Notes: a model not told the origin generated them from the letters alone. DNA of 64,000 nucleotides from Paracoccus aurantiacus (GCF_007993065.1 NZ_VOPL01000007.1:62001-126000), one strand, 5' to 3'. Counted from the first letter of the stretch, positions 1 through 9,047 are shown. Numbers and translations: made by a program.

Positions 1-1
1 G

Positions 2-172
2 CCGGACATCGTGGGCGAGGGTCTCTCGGCCATCGTGGTCGAGCAGGACATCGCCAAGGCGCTGTCGGTATCCTCGCATGTCGTCTGCCTGCAGGAGGGG
101 CGCGTGTCGCTGACCGGCGGCTCGGGCGAGCTGTCCCGCGACGAGATCAGCAAAGCCTATTTCGGAGTATAG
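2..172 (+). CDS. Liv-type ABC transporter ATP-binding protein, C-terminal end (partial)
   Basis: An open frame enters from the left edge and stops at 172. The 56 residues include a VVEQD segment, which matches the end of the H-loop region of LivF-type ATPases (usually VEHD or VEQN). They finish with ISKAYFGV, close to the usual LivF ending xxYLGx. The stop lies two bases before the ATG of the permease at 175, so it belongs to the same operon. The family role is ATP hydrolysis that drives branched-chain amino acid or amide-type uptake at the inner membrane. The N-terminal part with the Walker motifs is outside the window. Confidence 0.85.
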   Translation, partial: PDIVGEGLSAIVVEQDIAKALSVSSHVVCLQEGRVSLTGGSGELSRDEISKAYFGV

Positions 173-174
173 CC

Positions 175-1038
175 ATGGACTGGATCAATGCGATCATTCA
201 GGGGGCCTTGCTGGGCGGGCTTTATGCCATGTTCGCGGCCGGCCTCAGCCTGATCTTCGGGGTCATGCGACTGGTCAATATCGCCCATGGCGATCTGATC
301 GTGCTGTCGGCCTATGTGGCGCTGACCACCTCGGTCGGGCTGGGGCTAAACCCGCTTCTCGCGCTTGTCATCGTGGTGCCGGTCATGGCCGGCTTTGGCT
401 ATGCGCTGCAAAGGCTGGTGCTTAACCGGACCATGGGCGACGACCTGCTGCCGCCCTTGCTGGTGACGTTCGGACTGTCGATCATCATCCAGAACGCGCT
501 GTTGATGGGCTACAGCGCCGATCCGCAGAAACTGCAGGCCGGCCCGATCGAGACGGCATCGGTCAATCTCGGTCCGATCACGCTTGGCGTCATGCCGGTC
601 ATGGTCTTCGCCATCGCCGTCGCGGTGATCGCCGGGCTGCAATGGATGTTCTACCGCACCGCGCTTGGCCGCGCCTTTCGGGCGACTTCGGACCGGCAGG
701 ACATCGCGCAGCTGATGGGGTTGAACCGGGCGCATGTCTTCGGCCTTGCCATGGCGCTGTCGCTGGCGGTGACGGCGATTGCGGGGGTGTTTCTGGGCAT
801 CCGCACCTCCTTCGATCCGGCGGCGGGCGCCTCGCGGCTGATCTTCGGGTTTGAGGCGGTGATCATCGGCGGGCTCGGAAATCTCTGGGGGACGCTCTGG
901 GGCGGGATCATCCTTGGCGTGGCGCAGACGCTGGGGGCCAAGATCAATCCCGGCTACCAGATCCTTGCCGGGCATATCGTCTTCCTGCTGATCCTCGCCG
1001 TTCGCCCGCGCGGCCTTTTCCCGAGGATGGACGGATGA
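175..1038 (+). CDS. branched-chain amino acid-type ABC transporter permease (LivH-like)
   Basis: The 287-residue product is hydrophobic throughout, with about eight predicted membrane segments. Near the N-terminus it has the LivH pattern GLYAMFAAGLSLIFGVMRLVN followed by AHGD, and the C-terminal half has the family EAA-like segment GGLGNLWG. The length is normal for LivH. The start ATG follows the ATPase stop by two bases, and the end overlaps the next permease by ATGA. It forms the inner-membrane channel with the LivM-like protein. The substrate cannot be read from the sequence. No periplasmic binding protein for this system is seen in the window. Confidence 0.92.
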   Translation: MDWINAIIQGALLGGLYAMFAAGLSLIFGVMRLVNIAHGDLIVLSAYVALTTSVGLGLNPLLALVIVVPVMAGFGYALQRLVLNRTMGDDLLPPLLVTFGLSIIIQNALLMGYSADPQKLQAGPIETASVNLGPITLGVMPVMVFAIAVAVIAGLQWMFYRTALGRAFRATSDRQDIAQLMGLNRAHVFGLAMALSLAVTAIAGVFLGIRTSFDPAAGASRLIFGFEAVIIGGLGNLWGTLWGGIILGVAQTLGAKINPGYQILAGHIVFLLILAVRPRGLFPRMDG

Positions 1039-2054
1039 CAAACCTGACCGTATCGCGCAGCACGCCTGCCTCGACCATCGCGATGGTCGCCCTTGGCACG
1101 GCCATCATCATCCTGTTCGCCGCGCCCTGGTGGGCCGGCCGATCTGAACTGCGACTGCTGGGCGAGATCTTCCTTTATATGTCGCTGGCGACATTGTGGA
1201 ATTTCCTTGCCGGCTATGCGGGGCTCGTCTCAGTCGGGCAGCAGGCCTATGTAGGCCTCGGCGGCTATATGTTCTTTGCCGCTACGATCTTCTGGGGCCT
1301 CAGCCCACTGGTGGCGCTGCCGATAGCTGCCCTGATCGGGGCGGCGATCTCGGCCCCGGTCGCGGCGCTGATCTTCCGGCTGCGCGGTGCCTATTTCGCC
1401 ATCGGCACCTGGGTCGTGGCCGAGGTCTTCCGGCTGACCTTCGCGCAGATCAGCGCGCTTGGCGGTGGCTCGGGCACCTCATTGCCGGTCTCGGTCGCGC
1501 AATCGCTGGCCGATGGGCGCGACGCACGCGAGGCGCTGACCTATTGGCTGGCGCTTGGCATCGCCGTGGTCGTCATAGGCGCCGTCTTCGCCTTCCTGCG
1601 TTCGCGCCGGGGCGTGGCGCTGATGGCGATCCGCGACAATGAACTGGCGGCGAAATCGCTGGGCATCGACATCTGGTGGACCAAGTTCACCGTCTATGTC
1701 GTTACCGCCGGGCTGACCACGCTGGTCGGCGGGCTGATCTTCCTGCAGAAGCTGCGGATTTCGCCGGATGCCGCCTTCTCGGTCAATGACTCGACCGCCT
1801 TCGTCATCTTCATCGTGGTGATCGGCGGGATCGGCACGCTGGAAGGCCCGATCCTAGGCACGCTGGTCTATTTCGCCCTGCGCGAGACGCTGGCCGATTA
1901 CGGCACCATCTACCTCATCGCGCTCGGCGTGGTGGCCATCGCGATCATGCTGTTTGCCCCGAAAGGGCTCTGGGGCCTGATCCGCGGCCATCGCGGGACC
2001 GAGCTTTTCCCACTCAGCCGCCGCGTGCGCGGCCTTACCGAAAAGGGGCAATAG
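1035..2054 (+). CDS. branched-chain amino acid-type ABC transporter permease (LivM-like)
   Basis: The 339-residue membrane protein is of LivM length. It has the family segment GYAGLVSVGQQAYVGLGGY near residue 60, GAYFAIGTWVVAEV near residue 115 and the late motif FVIFIVVIGGIGTLEGP. It starts inside the stop of the LivH-like gene (ATGA), which implies translational coupling, and it is followed two bases later by the BKACE gene. It is the second transmembrane subunit of the ABC importer. The close link to a beta-keto acid cleavage enzyme suggests that the imported compound or its product is a beta-keto acid (inference). Confidence 0.92.
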   Translation: MTNLTVSRSTPASTIAMVALGTAIIILFAAPWWAGRSELRLLGEIFLYMSLATLWNFLAGYAGLVSVGQQAYVGLGGYMFFAATIFWGLSPLVALPIAALIGAAISAPVAALIFRLRGAYFAIGTWVVAEVFRLTFAQISALGGGSGTSLPVSVAQSLADGRDAREALTYWLALGIAVVVIGAVFAFLRSRRGVALMAIRDNELAAKSLGIDIWWTKFTVYVVTAGLTTLVGGLIFLQKLRISPDAAFSVNDSTAFVIFIVVIGGIGTLEGPILGTLVYFALRETLADYGTIYLIALGVVAIAIMLFAPKGLWGLIRGHRGTELFPLSRRVRGLTEKGQ

Positions 2055-2056
2055 CC

Positions 2057-2989
2057 ATGGCGAAGAAGCCGAGAACGATCATCACCTGCGCCATTACCGG
2101 CGCGATCCATACGCCCACCATGTCGGATGCGCTGCCCTGGACCTATGACGATATCGCGGCGCAGGCTGTCGAGGCCGCCGAGGCCGGCGCCTCGATCCTG
2201 CACCTTCACGCCCGCAATCCCGAAAACGGCGCCCCTTCGGTCGATCCCGAGGATTTCACGCCCTTTCTGGGCCGCATCAAGCAGGCGACGGATGCGGTGG
2301 TTAACATCTCGACCGGTGGCTCGCTGACCCTGTCCATTCAGGACCGGATCAGGCCGACCATGCTGTTCAGCCCGGAGATGTGTTCGATGAACATGGGGTC
2401 GATGAATTTCTCCTTCCATCCGCTTGCGAAACGCTATGATGACTGGAAATTCGACTGGGAACGCGACTATGTCGCCAATTCCGACGGCAACATCTTCCGC
2501 AACACTTTTCGCGACATCGAAGAGGCCGCGACCACGCTGGCTCCGCATCAGGTCAAGTTCGAGCATGAATGCTATGATGTGGGCCACCTGTATAACCTGA
2601 AATTCTGCATGGATATCGGGCTGTTCAAGGCGCCGATCTTCATCCAGTTCGTGATGGGCATCCTGGGCGGGATCGGCGCCGATATCGACAATCTCGTCTT
2701 CATGAAGAAGACCGCCGACAAGCTGTTCGGCGACGATTACCGCTGGTCAATCCTGGCGGCCGGCGCCGCCCAGATCCCGTTGGCGGTGACCGCCAGCCAG
2801 ATGGGCGGCAATGTCCGCGTGGGACTGGAGGACAGCCTGTTCATCAGTCGCGGCGTGCTGGCCGATTCCAATGCCCAGCAGGTCAGGAAGATCCGCCAGT
2901 TGGTCGAGGATCTGGGCCATGAGGTCGCCAGCCCCGACGAGGCGCGCGAGATCCTCGGCCTCAAGGGCGGCGACAAGGTGCAATTCTGA
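2057..2989 (+). CDS. beta-keto acid cleavage enzyme (BKACE / DUF849 family)
   Basis: The 310-residue protein matches the BKACE family, whose known member Kce condenses 3-keto-5-aminohexanoate with acetyl-CoA. The fold is a TIM barrel with zinc. The zinc ligands expected in the family are visible: the HxH of ILHLHARNP near residue 48 and the glutamate of VGLEDSLF near residue 257. The SxGG of NISTGGS near residue 90 and the MGGNVRVG loop also fit. It starts two bases after livM. Other BKACE members accept many beta-keto acids, so the substrate is open. Confidence 0.9.
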   Translation: MAKKPRTIITCAITGAIHTPTMSDALPWTYDDIAAQAVEAAEAGASILHLHARNPENGAPSVDPEDFTPFLGRIKQATDAVVNISTGGSLTLSIQDRIRPTMLFSPEMCSMNMGSMNFSFHPLAKRYDDWKFDWERDYVANSDGNIFRNTFRDIEEAATTLAPHQVKFEHECYDVGHLYNLKFCMDIGLFKAPIFIQFVMGILGGIGADIDNLVFMKKTADKLFGDDYRWSILAAGAAQIPLAVTASQMGGNVRVGLEDSLFISRGVLADSNAQQVRKIRQLVEDLGHEVASPDEAREILGLKGGDKVQF

Positions 2990-3036
2990 CAATCGCATAA
3001 CCAGCCCGGCAATCGGGCAAATCAAGGGAGGACTAC

Positions 3037-4029
3037 ATGAACATCAAAATGATCGCAGCCGCCTCGGCACTGGCATTGATGGCGGGAACGGCGGGGGCGG
3101 AAACCGTGCTTCGCGCCTCGACTTTCCTGCCACCGAACCACACCTGGAACCACGCCATCGAAGAATGGGGCCAGGAGCTGACCGAGAAAAGCGGCGGAGA
3201 GCTGCGGGTCGAGATCTATCCCGCAGGCCAGCTCGGCCCGCCGCCGCGCCAGTTCGATCTGGTGACTTCGGGTGCGGCCGAAATGGCGGTGATCCTGCAT
3301 GGCGCCACGCCGGGGCGCTTCGCGATGACCGAACTGGCCGGCCTGCCGCTGGTCACGCCATCGGCGGGCAATACCAGCCAGATTATGTCGCGGCGCCTGA
3401 CGGAAATCGCGCCCGACTTTCTGGCCGAGGAACATCCCGGCACCAAGATTCTGTGGATGGCGGTGACGCCGCCCCTGAAGTTCCACTTGGCCGATACCGA
3501 TCCCACCGATCCCGCGGCGCTGGAGGGCAAGCGGATCCGCTATGCCGGCACCGTCTGGCAGCAGATCATCGAGGCGATGGGCGCAAGCCCGGTCCCGGTT
3601 CCGCCGGCCGAGGCGGCGGATGCCATGAGCAAGGGCGTCGTCGATGGCGCGACCTTCCCCTATGAGGCCACGCAAAGCTTCGACCTCGCCCCGGTGACGA
3701 AATTCTCGATGGAGCCGGGGATTGCCTCGGCCACATTCGCGCTGGTCATGTCGCAATCCTTCTTCGACGGGCTGTCGCCGGAATTGCAGGCGATCATTGA
3801 CGAGACCACCGGACCCGAGCGCGCCGACTGGTATGGCGCGAAATGGGACGAGGGCGAGGCCGCTGGCCGACAATACATGGTCGATGGCGGCGTCACCATC
3901 GTGACACTGGACCCTGCGCAGGTCGATGAATTGCGGGCGGAATATGCGCCCATCGTCGAAGGCGCCATCGCGGCGGTCGCCGGCGGCGGCAAGCCCGCGC
4001 AGGAATTCGTCGACGCCTATACCCAATAA
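3037..4029 (+). CDS. TRAP transporter substrate-binding protein (DctP family)
   Basis: The 330-residue product has a clear Sec signal peptide, with hydrophobic ALALMAGTAGA and cleavage before ETVLRAST. The body is of DctP type: the early ASTFLPPNH strand, LRVEIYPAGQLG near residue 65, and the central GKRIRYAGTVWQQIIEAMGA segment that contains the conserved arginine used for carboxylate binding. The family role is to capture an organic acid in the periplasm and deliver it to the DctQM permease encoded immediately downstream. An SD sequence, GGGAGG, lies just ahead of the ATG. Confidence 0.93.
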   Translation: MNIKMIAAASALALMAGTAGAETVLRASTFLPPNHTWNHAIEEWGQELTEKSGGELRVEIYPAGQLGPPPRQFDLVTSGAAEMAVILHGATPGRFAMTELAGLPLVTPSAGNTSQIMSRRLTEIAPDFLAEEHPGTKILWMAVTPPLKFHLADTDPTDPAALEGKRIRYAGTVWQQIIEAMGASPVPVPPAEAADAMSKGVVDGATFPYEATQSFDLAPVTKFSMEPGIASATFALVMSQSFFDGLSPELQAIIDETTGPERADWYGAKWDEGEAAGRQYMVDGGVTIVTLDPAQVDELRAEYAPIVEGAIAAVAGGGKPAQEFVDAYTQ

Positions 4030-4037
4030 GACCCATG

Positions 4038-4062
4038 CCGGCCCGCGAAAGCCGCGGGCCGG
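4038..4062 (+). terminator. intercistronic hairpin between TRAP SBP and permease genes
   Basis: A perfect 10-bp inverted repeat (CCGGCCCGCG / CGCGGGCCGG) encloses a 5-base loop. No U-tract follows and the permease gene starts 18 bases later, so it is probably not a full terminator. Stem-loops at this place in SBP-permease operons commonly protect the upstream SBP message or partly attenuate readthrough, which gives more SBP than permease. That role is inference here. Confidence 0.6.
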
Positions 4063-4080
4063 CCATTCACGGAGGTTCAA

Positions 4081-4605
4081 ATGGCCGAAGGCCCCGATGA
4101 AACGGAATTGAAGGGCGTACCGCGCGCGATGCTGTGGATCGCCTCGGTCGCGCTGGCGGCGATGATGCTGGTCGTGGTGGCGGATGTCCTGCTGCGCTTC
4201 ACAATCAACAAGCCGGTGCGCGGTTCATATGACATGGTCAGCATCGGACTGCTAGTGATGGTCGTCTTCGGCATCGCCCCGGTCATCGCCCGCAAGGGAG
4301 AGATCCTGATCGACCTGATCGACCCGCTGCTGACGCGCCGGATGCTGCATGGGTTGGGCCTGATCACCATTTTCGGAACGCTGGCGCTGTTCGTCTTCCT
4401 TGGTTGGGCGATGATCGGCCCCGCCATCGACGCATGGAAATGGGGTGGCTATTCGCTGGAACTCGGCCTGCCGGTCTGGACGCTCTGGGCCGTGGCTTTC
4501 ATCGGCATGGCGGGCATCCTGTGGACGGTGGTCGTGAGGCTGATCCGCACGCTTCGCGGTGAAGGCGATGATGGTCCCCACCCGACCGAGGAGGGCGCAC
4601 TGTGA
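4081..4605 (+). CDS. TRAP transporter small permease (DctQ family)
   Basis: The 174-residue protein has four hydrophobic segments: WIASVALAAMMLVVVADVLLRF, MVSIGLLVMVVFGIAPVIA, a segment after the short EILIDLIDPLL loop, and VWTLWAVAFIGMAGILW. This is the standard DctQ layout, and the RKGEILIDL loop is typical of the family. An SD, GGAGG, precedes the ATG. It overlaps the large permease gene by GTGA at 4602. It forms the small membrane subunit of a sodium-driven TRAP importer. Confidence 0.92.
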   Translation: MAEGPDETELKGVPRAMLWIASVALAAMMLVVVADVLLRFTINKPVRGSYDMVSIGLLVMVVFGIAPVIARKGEILIDLIDPLLTRRMLHGLGLITIFGTLALFVFLGWAMIGPAIDAWKWGGYSLELGLPVWTLWAVAFIGMAGILWTVVVRLIRTLRGEGDDGPHPTEEGAL

Positions 4606-5900
4606 CCCCTTTTGCGCTTGGACTGACCTGCATCGTCGTGATGTTCGCGTTGCTGTTCATCCGCCAGCCGGTCTGGCTGGCGCTCGGCGCGGTGGGCATA
4701 GCCGGCAATATCGCCCTGAACAACTTTGCCGTGGCCAAGCTGGTTTCTGGCACGGCGTTTTTCGACACGGCGTCCTCCTATAACCTGTCGGTGGTGCCAC
4801 TGTTCATCCTGATGGGCGAGGTCGCCAGCGGGTCCCGCATGTCGGCAGAGCTGTTCAACGCCGCCCGCACCATCATGTCGGGACTGCGGGGCGGGCTTGC
4901 GGTCGCCTCGATCGCCGCCTCGGGCGCCTTCGGGGCAATCTGCGGATCGTCGGTCGCCACCGCTGCCAGCATGACCCGCATCGCCATGCCCGAGATGAAG
5001 CGGGCAGGCTATGAGCAGGGCTATTCGGCGGCCTCGGTCGCGGCCGGCGGATCGCTGGGCATCCTGATTCCGCCCTCGATCATTCTGGTCATCTACGGCT
5101 CCATTGCGGAACAATCCGTGGCCCGGCTGTTCGCGGCCTCGATGGTGCCGGGCATCGTCCTGCTGCTGCTTTACGTCGTGGTGGCACTTTGGGTCGCCGG
5201 CCGGTCGGGCGCGGTGCCGAGCGAGGCGCGCGTCACCCTGGCGCAGCGGATCCTGGCCCTGCGCGGGCCGTGGCAATTCCTGCTGCTTTTCGTGATGACA
5301 ATCGGTGGCATCTATGCGGGCATCTTCAGCCCGAACGAGGCGGCATCCATTGGTGCCTTCGGGGCGATCCTGCTGGGCTTTCTGAAACGCTCGCTCAGCC
5401 TGCACGGCCTGGTTCACGCCATTCAGGCCTCGGTCCTGGTGTCCTGCGCCTTGTTCATGATCATCATCTCGGCCACCATCTTCGCCAATTTCATCGTCCA
5501 GACCCGGCTGCCGGACACGCTGCTGGGCATGGCGCAGGATGCCGGGCTGTCGGCATGGGTCGTGATGACCCTGATCGTCGTCCTTTACATCGTCATGGGC
5601 TGCTTTCTGGAAGGGATCGGCATGGTGCTGATCACGGTGCCGGTCTTCCTGCCGGTGGTTGCGGGCTATGGTTTCGATCCGATCTGGTTCGGCGTGCTGG
5701 TGGCGGTGCTGGTCGAGCTGGGGCTGATCACGCCCCCGGTCGGCATGAACCTGTTCATCATCCGCGCGCAGGTCCCTGACCTGTCCATGGCAAGGCTCTA
5801 TCGCGGGATCGGACCCTTCCTTCTGGCGCCCATCGTGCTGGTGATCCTGCTCTTCCTGCTGCCCGGCCTCGCGCTGTGGCTGCCGCAAGTCCTGTATTGA
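4602..5900 (+). CDS. TRAP transporter large permease (DctM family)
   Basis: The 432-residue protein is of DctM length with about 12 membrane segments. The family motif region SVVPLFILMGEVASGS lies near residue 65, and GAFGAICGSSVATAASMTRIAMPEM and GGSLGILIPPSIILVIYG follow. The late LGLITPPVGMNLF is diagnostic of DctM. It starts with GTG overlapping the DctQ stop. With DctP and DctQ it makes a complete TRAP system in one forward operon that also carries three enzymes. Confidence 0.95.
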   Translation: MTPFALGLTCIVVMFALLFIRQPVWLALGAVGIAGNIALNNFAVAKLVSGTAFFDTASSYNLSVVPLFILMGEVASGSRMSAELFNAARTIMSGLRGGLAVASIAASGAFGAICGSSVATAASMTRIAMPEMKRAGYEQGYSAASVAAGGSLGILIPPSIILVIYGSIAEQSVARLFAASMVPGIVLLLLYVVVALWVAGRSGAVPSEARVTLAQRILALRGPWQFLLLFVMTIGGIYAGIFSPNEAASIGAFGAILLGFLKRSLSLHGLVHAIQASVLVSCALFMIIISATIFANFIVQTRLPDTLLGMAQDAGLSAWVVMTLIVVLYIVMGCFLEGIGMVLITVPVFLPVVAGYGFDPIWFGVLVAVLVELGLITPPVGMNLFIIRAQVPDLSMARLYRGIGPFLLAPIVLVILLFLLPGLALWLPQVLY

Positions 5901-5908
5901 GGTCCGCG

Positions 5909-6859
5909 ATGGCGAATGTCCTGATCCTCGACGAACATGCCGACTGGTATGCAGAACAGCTGTCCGCCCGGCAGCCCGGTTTCAGCTACCATGCCGCCCG
6001 CAGCCCGGAAGAGGCGATGCCGATTGCAGCCGGGGCCGAGGTGCTGATCGCCCTTGCCCCCCGCATCCCCGCCGAACTGGTCGCCGCGATGGAGCGGCTG
6101 GCCTGGGTGCAGGCGCTGACCACCGGGGTCGACAATCTGCTGGCGATGAAGGAACTGCCCGATGATGTCGCGCTGACCAGTTGCGGCGGCTTTCATGGTC
6201 CGCAAATGTCGGAACTGGCGGTGATGCTGATGCTGGCCAGCGCGCGCCGCCTGCCGCAGATGATCGCCGACCAGCAGGCCGGCAACTGGACCCGATGGGA
6301 ACAGCCGCTGCTGCGAGACAAGACGGTCTGCATAATCGGCCTTGGCAGCATCGCCGAATACCTGGCCGGGCTGTGCGGTGCGTTCGGGATGCGGGTGACG
6401 GGTGTCTCGGACGGTCGTCGCGAAGCGCCCGGTATCGACCGCATCCATCCCCGCGCCGAGATCGAGACTGCGGTTGCCGAGGCCGACTTCCTCGTCGTTC
6501 TGGTGCCCTATTCGCCGCGCACCCATCATATCGTCGATGCGGCCGTGCTGGCGGCTATGAAGCCCTCGGCCATCCTTGTCAACATTGCCCGCGGCGGTTG
6601 CGTGGACGAGGATGCGCTGCTGGATAGCCTGCGCGCGGGCCGGATCGCTGGGGCCGGCCTCGATGTCTTCGCGACCGAACCGCTGCCCGCCGACTGTCCC
6701 TTCCGTAGCCTGCCCAATGTCATCGTGACCCCGCATATCGGCGGCTATGCCGATGTCTATCGCCAGCAGGCGCTGCCCATCGTCGCCGCCAATCTGGATG
6801 CCTACGCGAAGGGCGGGATCGACGCCCTTCCCCTGATTGACCGAGGAACGAAGCCATGA
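5909..6859 (+). CDS. D-2-hydroxyacid dehydrogenase
   Basis: The 316-residue NAD(P)-binding protein belongs to the D-isomer 2-hydroxyacid dehydrogenase family. The Rossmann glycine motif is GLGSIAEYLAG near residue 144. The catalytic arginine sits in NIARGGCVDEDAL, the glutamate in FATEPLPADCP and the histidine in VTPHIGGY. I chose the ATG at 5909 (MANVLILDEHAD) because it follows the dctM stop by eight bases and the family starts there; an upstream in-frame start lies inside dctM. Its substrate is presumably a 2-hydroxy acid brought in by the adjacent TRAP system (inference). Confidence 0.88.
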   Translation: MANVLILDEHADWYAEQLSARQPGFSYHAARSPEEAMPIAAGAEVLIALAPRIPAELVAAMERLAWVQALTTGVDNLLAMKELPDDVALTSCGGFHGPQMSELAVMLMLASARRLPQMIADQQAGNWTRWEQPLLRDKTVCIIGLGSIAEYLAGLCGAFGMRVTGVSDGRREAPGIDRIHPRAEIETAVAEADFLVVLVPYSPRTHHIVDAAVLAAMKPSAILVNIARGGCVDEDALLDSLRAGRIAGAGLDVFATEPLPADCPFRSLPNVIVTPHIGGYADVYRQQALPIVAANLDAYAKGGIDALPLIDRGTKP

Positions 6860-8025
6860 CCAATTCCCCGATTTCCCGCGCTGAGATGGAACGCCGCTGG
6901 GGCCTTGCTCGCGAGGTCATGGCCGATCTCGGCCTCGATGCGATGGTGATGCAGGCGCGCGAGGATTGGTGCGGCGGCTATGTCCGCTGGCTGACCGATG
7001 TCCCGGCCAATAACGGCTATCCGCGCACGGTGGTGGTGTTCCCTGACCGTCCGATGGAAGTGGTCGAAATGGGGGCCTTCGGCACCGACATGGCCACCGA
7101 TCCCGAGGCGCGCGAGACCGCCGGGGTAGGGCGCGTTCTCGGCACGCCCAGCTTCGTCTCGGTGAACTACACCATCGACTACGACACCGAACTACTGGTG
7201 AAGCTTCTGCGCGAGGCGGGGGCAAGGCGCATCGGCCTGATCGCCCCCGGCGCGCTGCCCTATTCCCTGGTCGCGGGGCTTCAGGCCGCGGGGTTCGAGA
7301 CGGCCGACGCGACGGACGCGCTCGACCGGGCGAAAGCCCCGAAAAGCGCCGAGGAGCAGGCGCTGATCCGCGCGACTGCGCGCCTGCAGGACAGGGTCTT
7401 CGCCGAGATCTGCGATTTCATCCGCCCCGGCGTGACCGACCGCGATATCGCCGCCCATGCCGAGGCGGCGGGCCGCAGGCTCGGCAGCGATCAGGGCATT
7501 CATCTGGGCGTCTCGGCGCCGCTGGGGCAGGCCTCGCGTTTCCGCAACCGCCCCTTCCAGACCCGCGAACTGGCGCCGGGCGATCATCTGTCGATGCTGA
7601 TCGAGGTGAACGGGCCGGGCGGCGCCTATCTGGAAATCGCCCGGACGATGGTGCTGGGCCGCGCCGATGATCATTTGCTGCAGGCCTTTGAGAATGTCCG
7701 CGAGGCACAGGATCACACGCTGTCACTGATGGTGCCGGGCGCAGCACCGGCCGCCATCGCCGCGGCCCATGACGCATGGATGCAGGGGCGCGGCCTGCCG
7801 CCCGAGATTCGGCTTTATGCGCATGGGCAGGGCTGCGAGATGGTCGAGCGCCCGCTGATCCGCCGCGACGAGACCCTGCCGCTGGCCGAGGACATGCTGC
7901 TGGCCGTCCATCCCGGCTATGACGATGGCCGCGTCTTCGCGGTGATCTGCGACAATTACCTGATCGGCCCGGATGGCCCCGGCGACTGCCTGCATCAGAC
8001 GGAAAAGAAGATATTCGAGCTTTGA
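6856..8025 (+). CDS. M24 (creatinase/aminopeptidase-fold) protein with altered metal ligands
   Basis: The 389-residue protein has a creatinase N-terminal domain and a C-terminal M24 pita-bread domain. It starts in an ATGA overlap with the dehydrogenase. In active M24 peptidases the metal ligands are Asp, Asp, His, Glu, Glu. Here the first pair reads Glu/Glu (MLIEVNGPGGAYLEIART, near residues 247-260), the histidine is kept (YAHGQGCEM), and the usual late EPG is HPG (LLAVHPGYDD). A classical Xaa-Pro peptidase is therefore doubtful. A creatinase-like hydrolase or lyase acting on a small organic substrate is more likely (inference). Confidence 0.75.
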   Translation: MTNSPISRAEMERRWGLAREVMADLGLDAMVMQAREDWCGGYVRWLTDVPANNGYPRTVVVFPDRPMEVVEMGAFGTDMATDPEARETAGVGRVLGTPSFVSVNYTIDYDTELLVKLLREAGARRIGLIAPGALPYSLVAGLQAAGFETADATDALDRAKAPKSAEEQALIRATARLQDRVFAEICDFIRPGVTDRDIAAHAEAAGRRLGSDQGIHLGVSAPLGQASRFRNRPFQTRELAPGDHLSMLIEVNGPGGAYLEIARTMVLGRADDHLLQAFENVREAQDHTLSLMVPGAAPAAIAAAHDAWMQGRGLPPEIRLYAHGQGCEMVERPLIRRDETLPLAEDMLLAVHPGYDDGRVFAVICDNYLIGPDGPGDCLHQTEKKIFEL

Positions 8026-8036
8026 GAGGAGCCCAC

Positions 8037-8996
8037 ATGACCCCCAAGATCGCATTGGAAGAACATTTCGTCGCCCCCGGATTCGAGGATTACTGGGCGC
8101 TGACCAAGGAAAACATTTCTCCCGATCTGTTCGGTAAGGCCCGCGACACGCTGGCCGATTTCGGCGAGCAGCGTCTGGCCGGGATGGACGAAATCGGTGT
8201 CGAAAAGGCGATTCTGTCGCTGTCCGGTCCCGGCGTGCAGGCCGAACCGGACACCAGAACCGCCGTGCGCAAGGCGCAGGAGGTCAATGATTTTCTGGCA
8301 AAGGAAATTCAGGCCCGCCCCGACCGCTATGGCGGCTTCGCCCATCTGGCCGTGCAGGATGCGAAGGCGGCGGCGGATGAACTGGAACGCTGCGTGCGCG
8401 ACCTTGGCATGCAGGGCGCGATGATCAATGGCCAGACCAATGGGACCTATCTGGACGACGACCGCGTCTCTCCCCTTTGGGAACGGGCCGAGGCGCTTGG
8501 CGTGCCGATCTATATCCATCCCAACAACCCGCCCGACGTGCCTTATATGTATCACGGACATTCGGAACTCTGGGGTCCGGTCTGGTCATGGACGGTGGAA
8601 ACCGGCAACCACGCGCTGCGCCTGATCTTCGGCGGCGTCTTTGACCGTTTCCCGAAGGCGAAGCTGCTGCTCGGTCATATGGGCGAGACGCTGCCCTATC
8701 AGCTCTGGCGTTTCGACAGCCGTTGGGCGATCTCGAACCGCAAGGAAAAGACGCTGGAGATGGCGCCCTCCGCATATTTCCGCCGCAATTTCTGGTGCAC
8801 CACGGCCGGCGTCTATTCTGACGAACCCCTGCGCTGCGCGCTTGCGGCATTGGGCGACGACCGGGTGCTGTTCTCGGTCGATTATCCCTATGAGCGCCCG
8901 CATGAGGCCGGCGAGTGGATCGAGGCGGCGGATATCACTGATGCACAGCGCAGTGCAGTCTGCCGCGAGAATGCGGTCAGCCTGCTGGGGTTGTAA
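8037..8996 (+). CDS. amidohydrolase-family decarboxylase, gamma-resorcylate decarboxylase-like
   Basis: The 319-residue protein starts MTPKIALEEHFVAPG, the N-terminal signature of the gamma-resorcylate / 2,3-dihydroxybenzoate decarboxylase branch of the amidohydrolase superfamily. Other family points are IYIHPNNPP (metal-ligand histidine), the ETGNHALRLIFGGVFDRFP segment, LLLGHMGETLPYQLWRFD and the catalytic aspartate in LFSVDYPYE. I use the ATG at 8037 because GAGAGGAG lies just before it. The expected reaction is non-oxidative, reversible decarboxylation of a phenolic acid. It is the last gene of the forward operon. Confidence 0.85.
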   Translation: MTPKIALEEHFVAPGFEDYWALTKENISPDLFGKARDTLADFGEQRLAGMDEIGVEKAILSLSGPGVQAEPDTRTAVRKAQEVNDFLAKEIQARPDRYGGFAHLAVQDAKAAADELERCVRDLGMQGAMINGQTNGTYLDDDRVSPLWERAEALGVPIYIHPNNPPDVPYMYHGHSELWGPVWSWTVETGNHALRLIFGGVFDRFPKAKLLLGHMGETLPYQLWRFDSRWAISNRKEKTLEMAPSAYFRRNFWCTTAGVYSDEPLRCALAALGDDRVLFSVDYPYERPHEAGEWIEAADITDAQRSAVCRENAVSLLGL

Positions 8997-9009
8997 GACC
9001 CGTGTCCGT

Positions 9010-9034
9010 CCCATGCCGCAGTCCGCGGCATGGG
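9010..9034. terminator. bidirectional terminator-like hairpin
   Basis: A perfect 10-bp stem (CCCATGCCGC / GCGGCATGGG) with loop AGTCC sits between two convergent genes ending at 8996 and 9048. Its position fits termination of both operons. It has no long U-run. Confidence 0.65.
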
Positions 9035-9047
9035 CTACCAGATCCGC

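Noticed and set aside
4449-5888. 479-codon reverse open frame opposite dctM
   Set aside because: It is rich in Gln, His, Asp and Arg with no domain, a mirror of the GC-rich codon pattern of the TRAP permease on the other strand.
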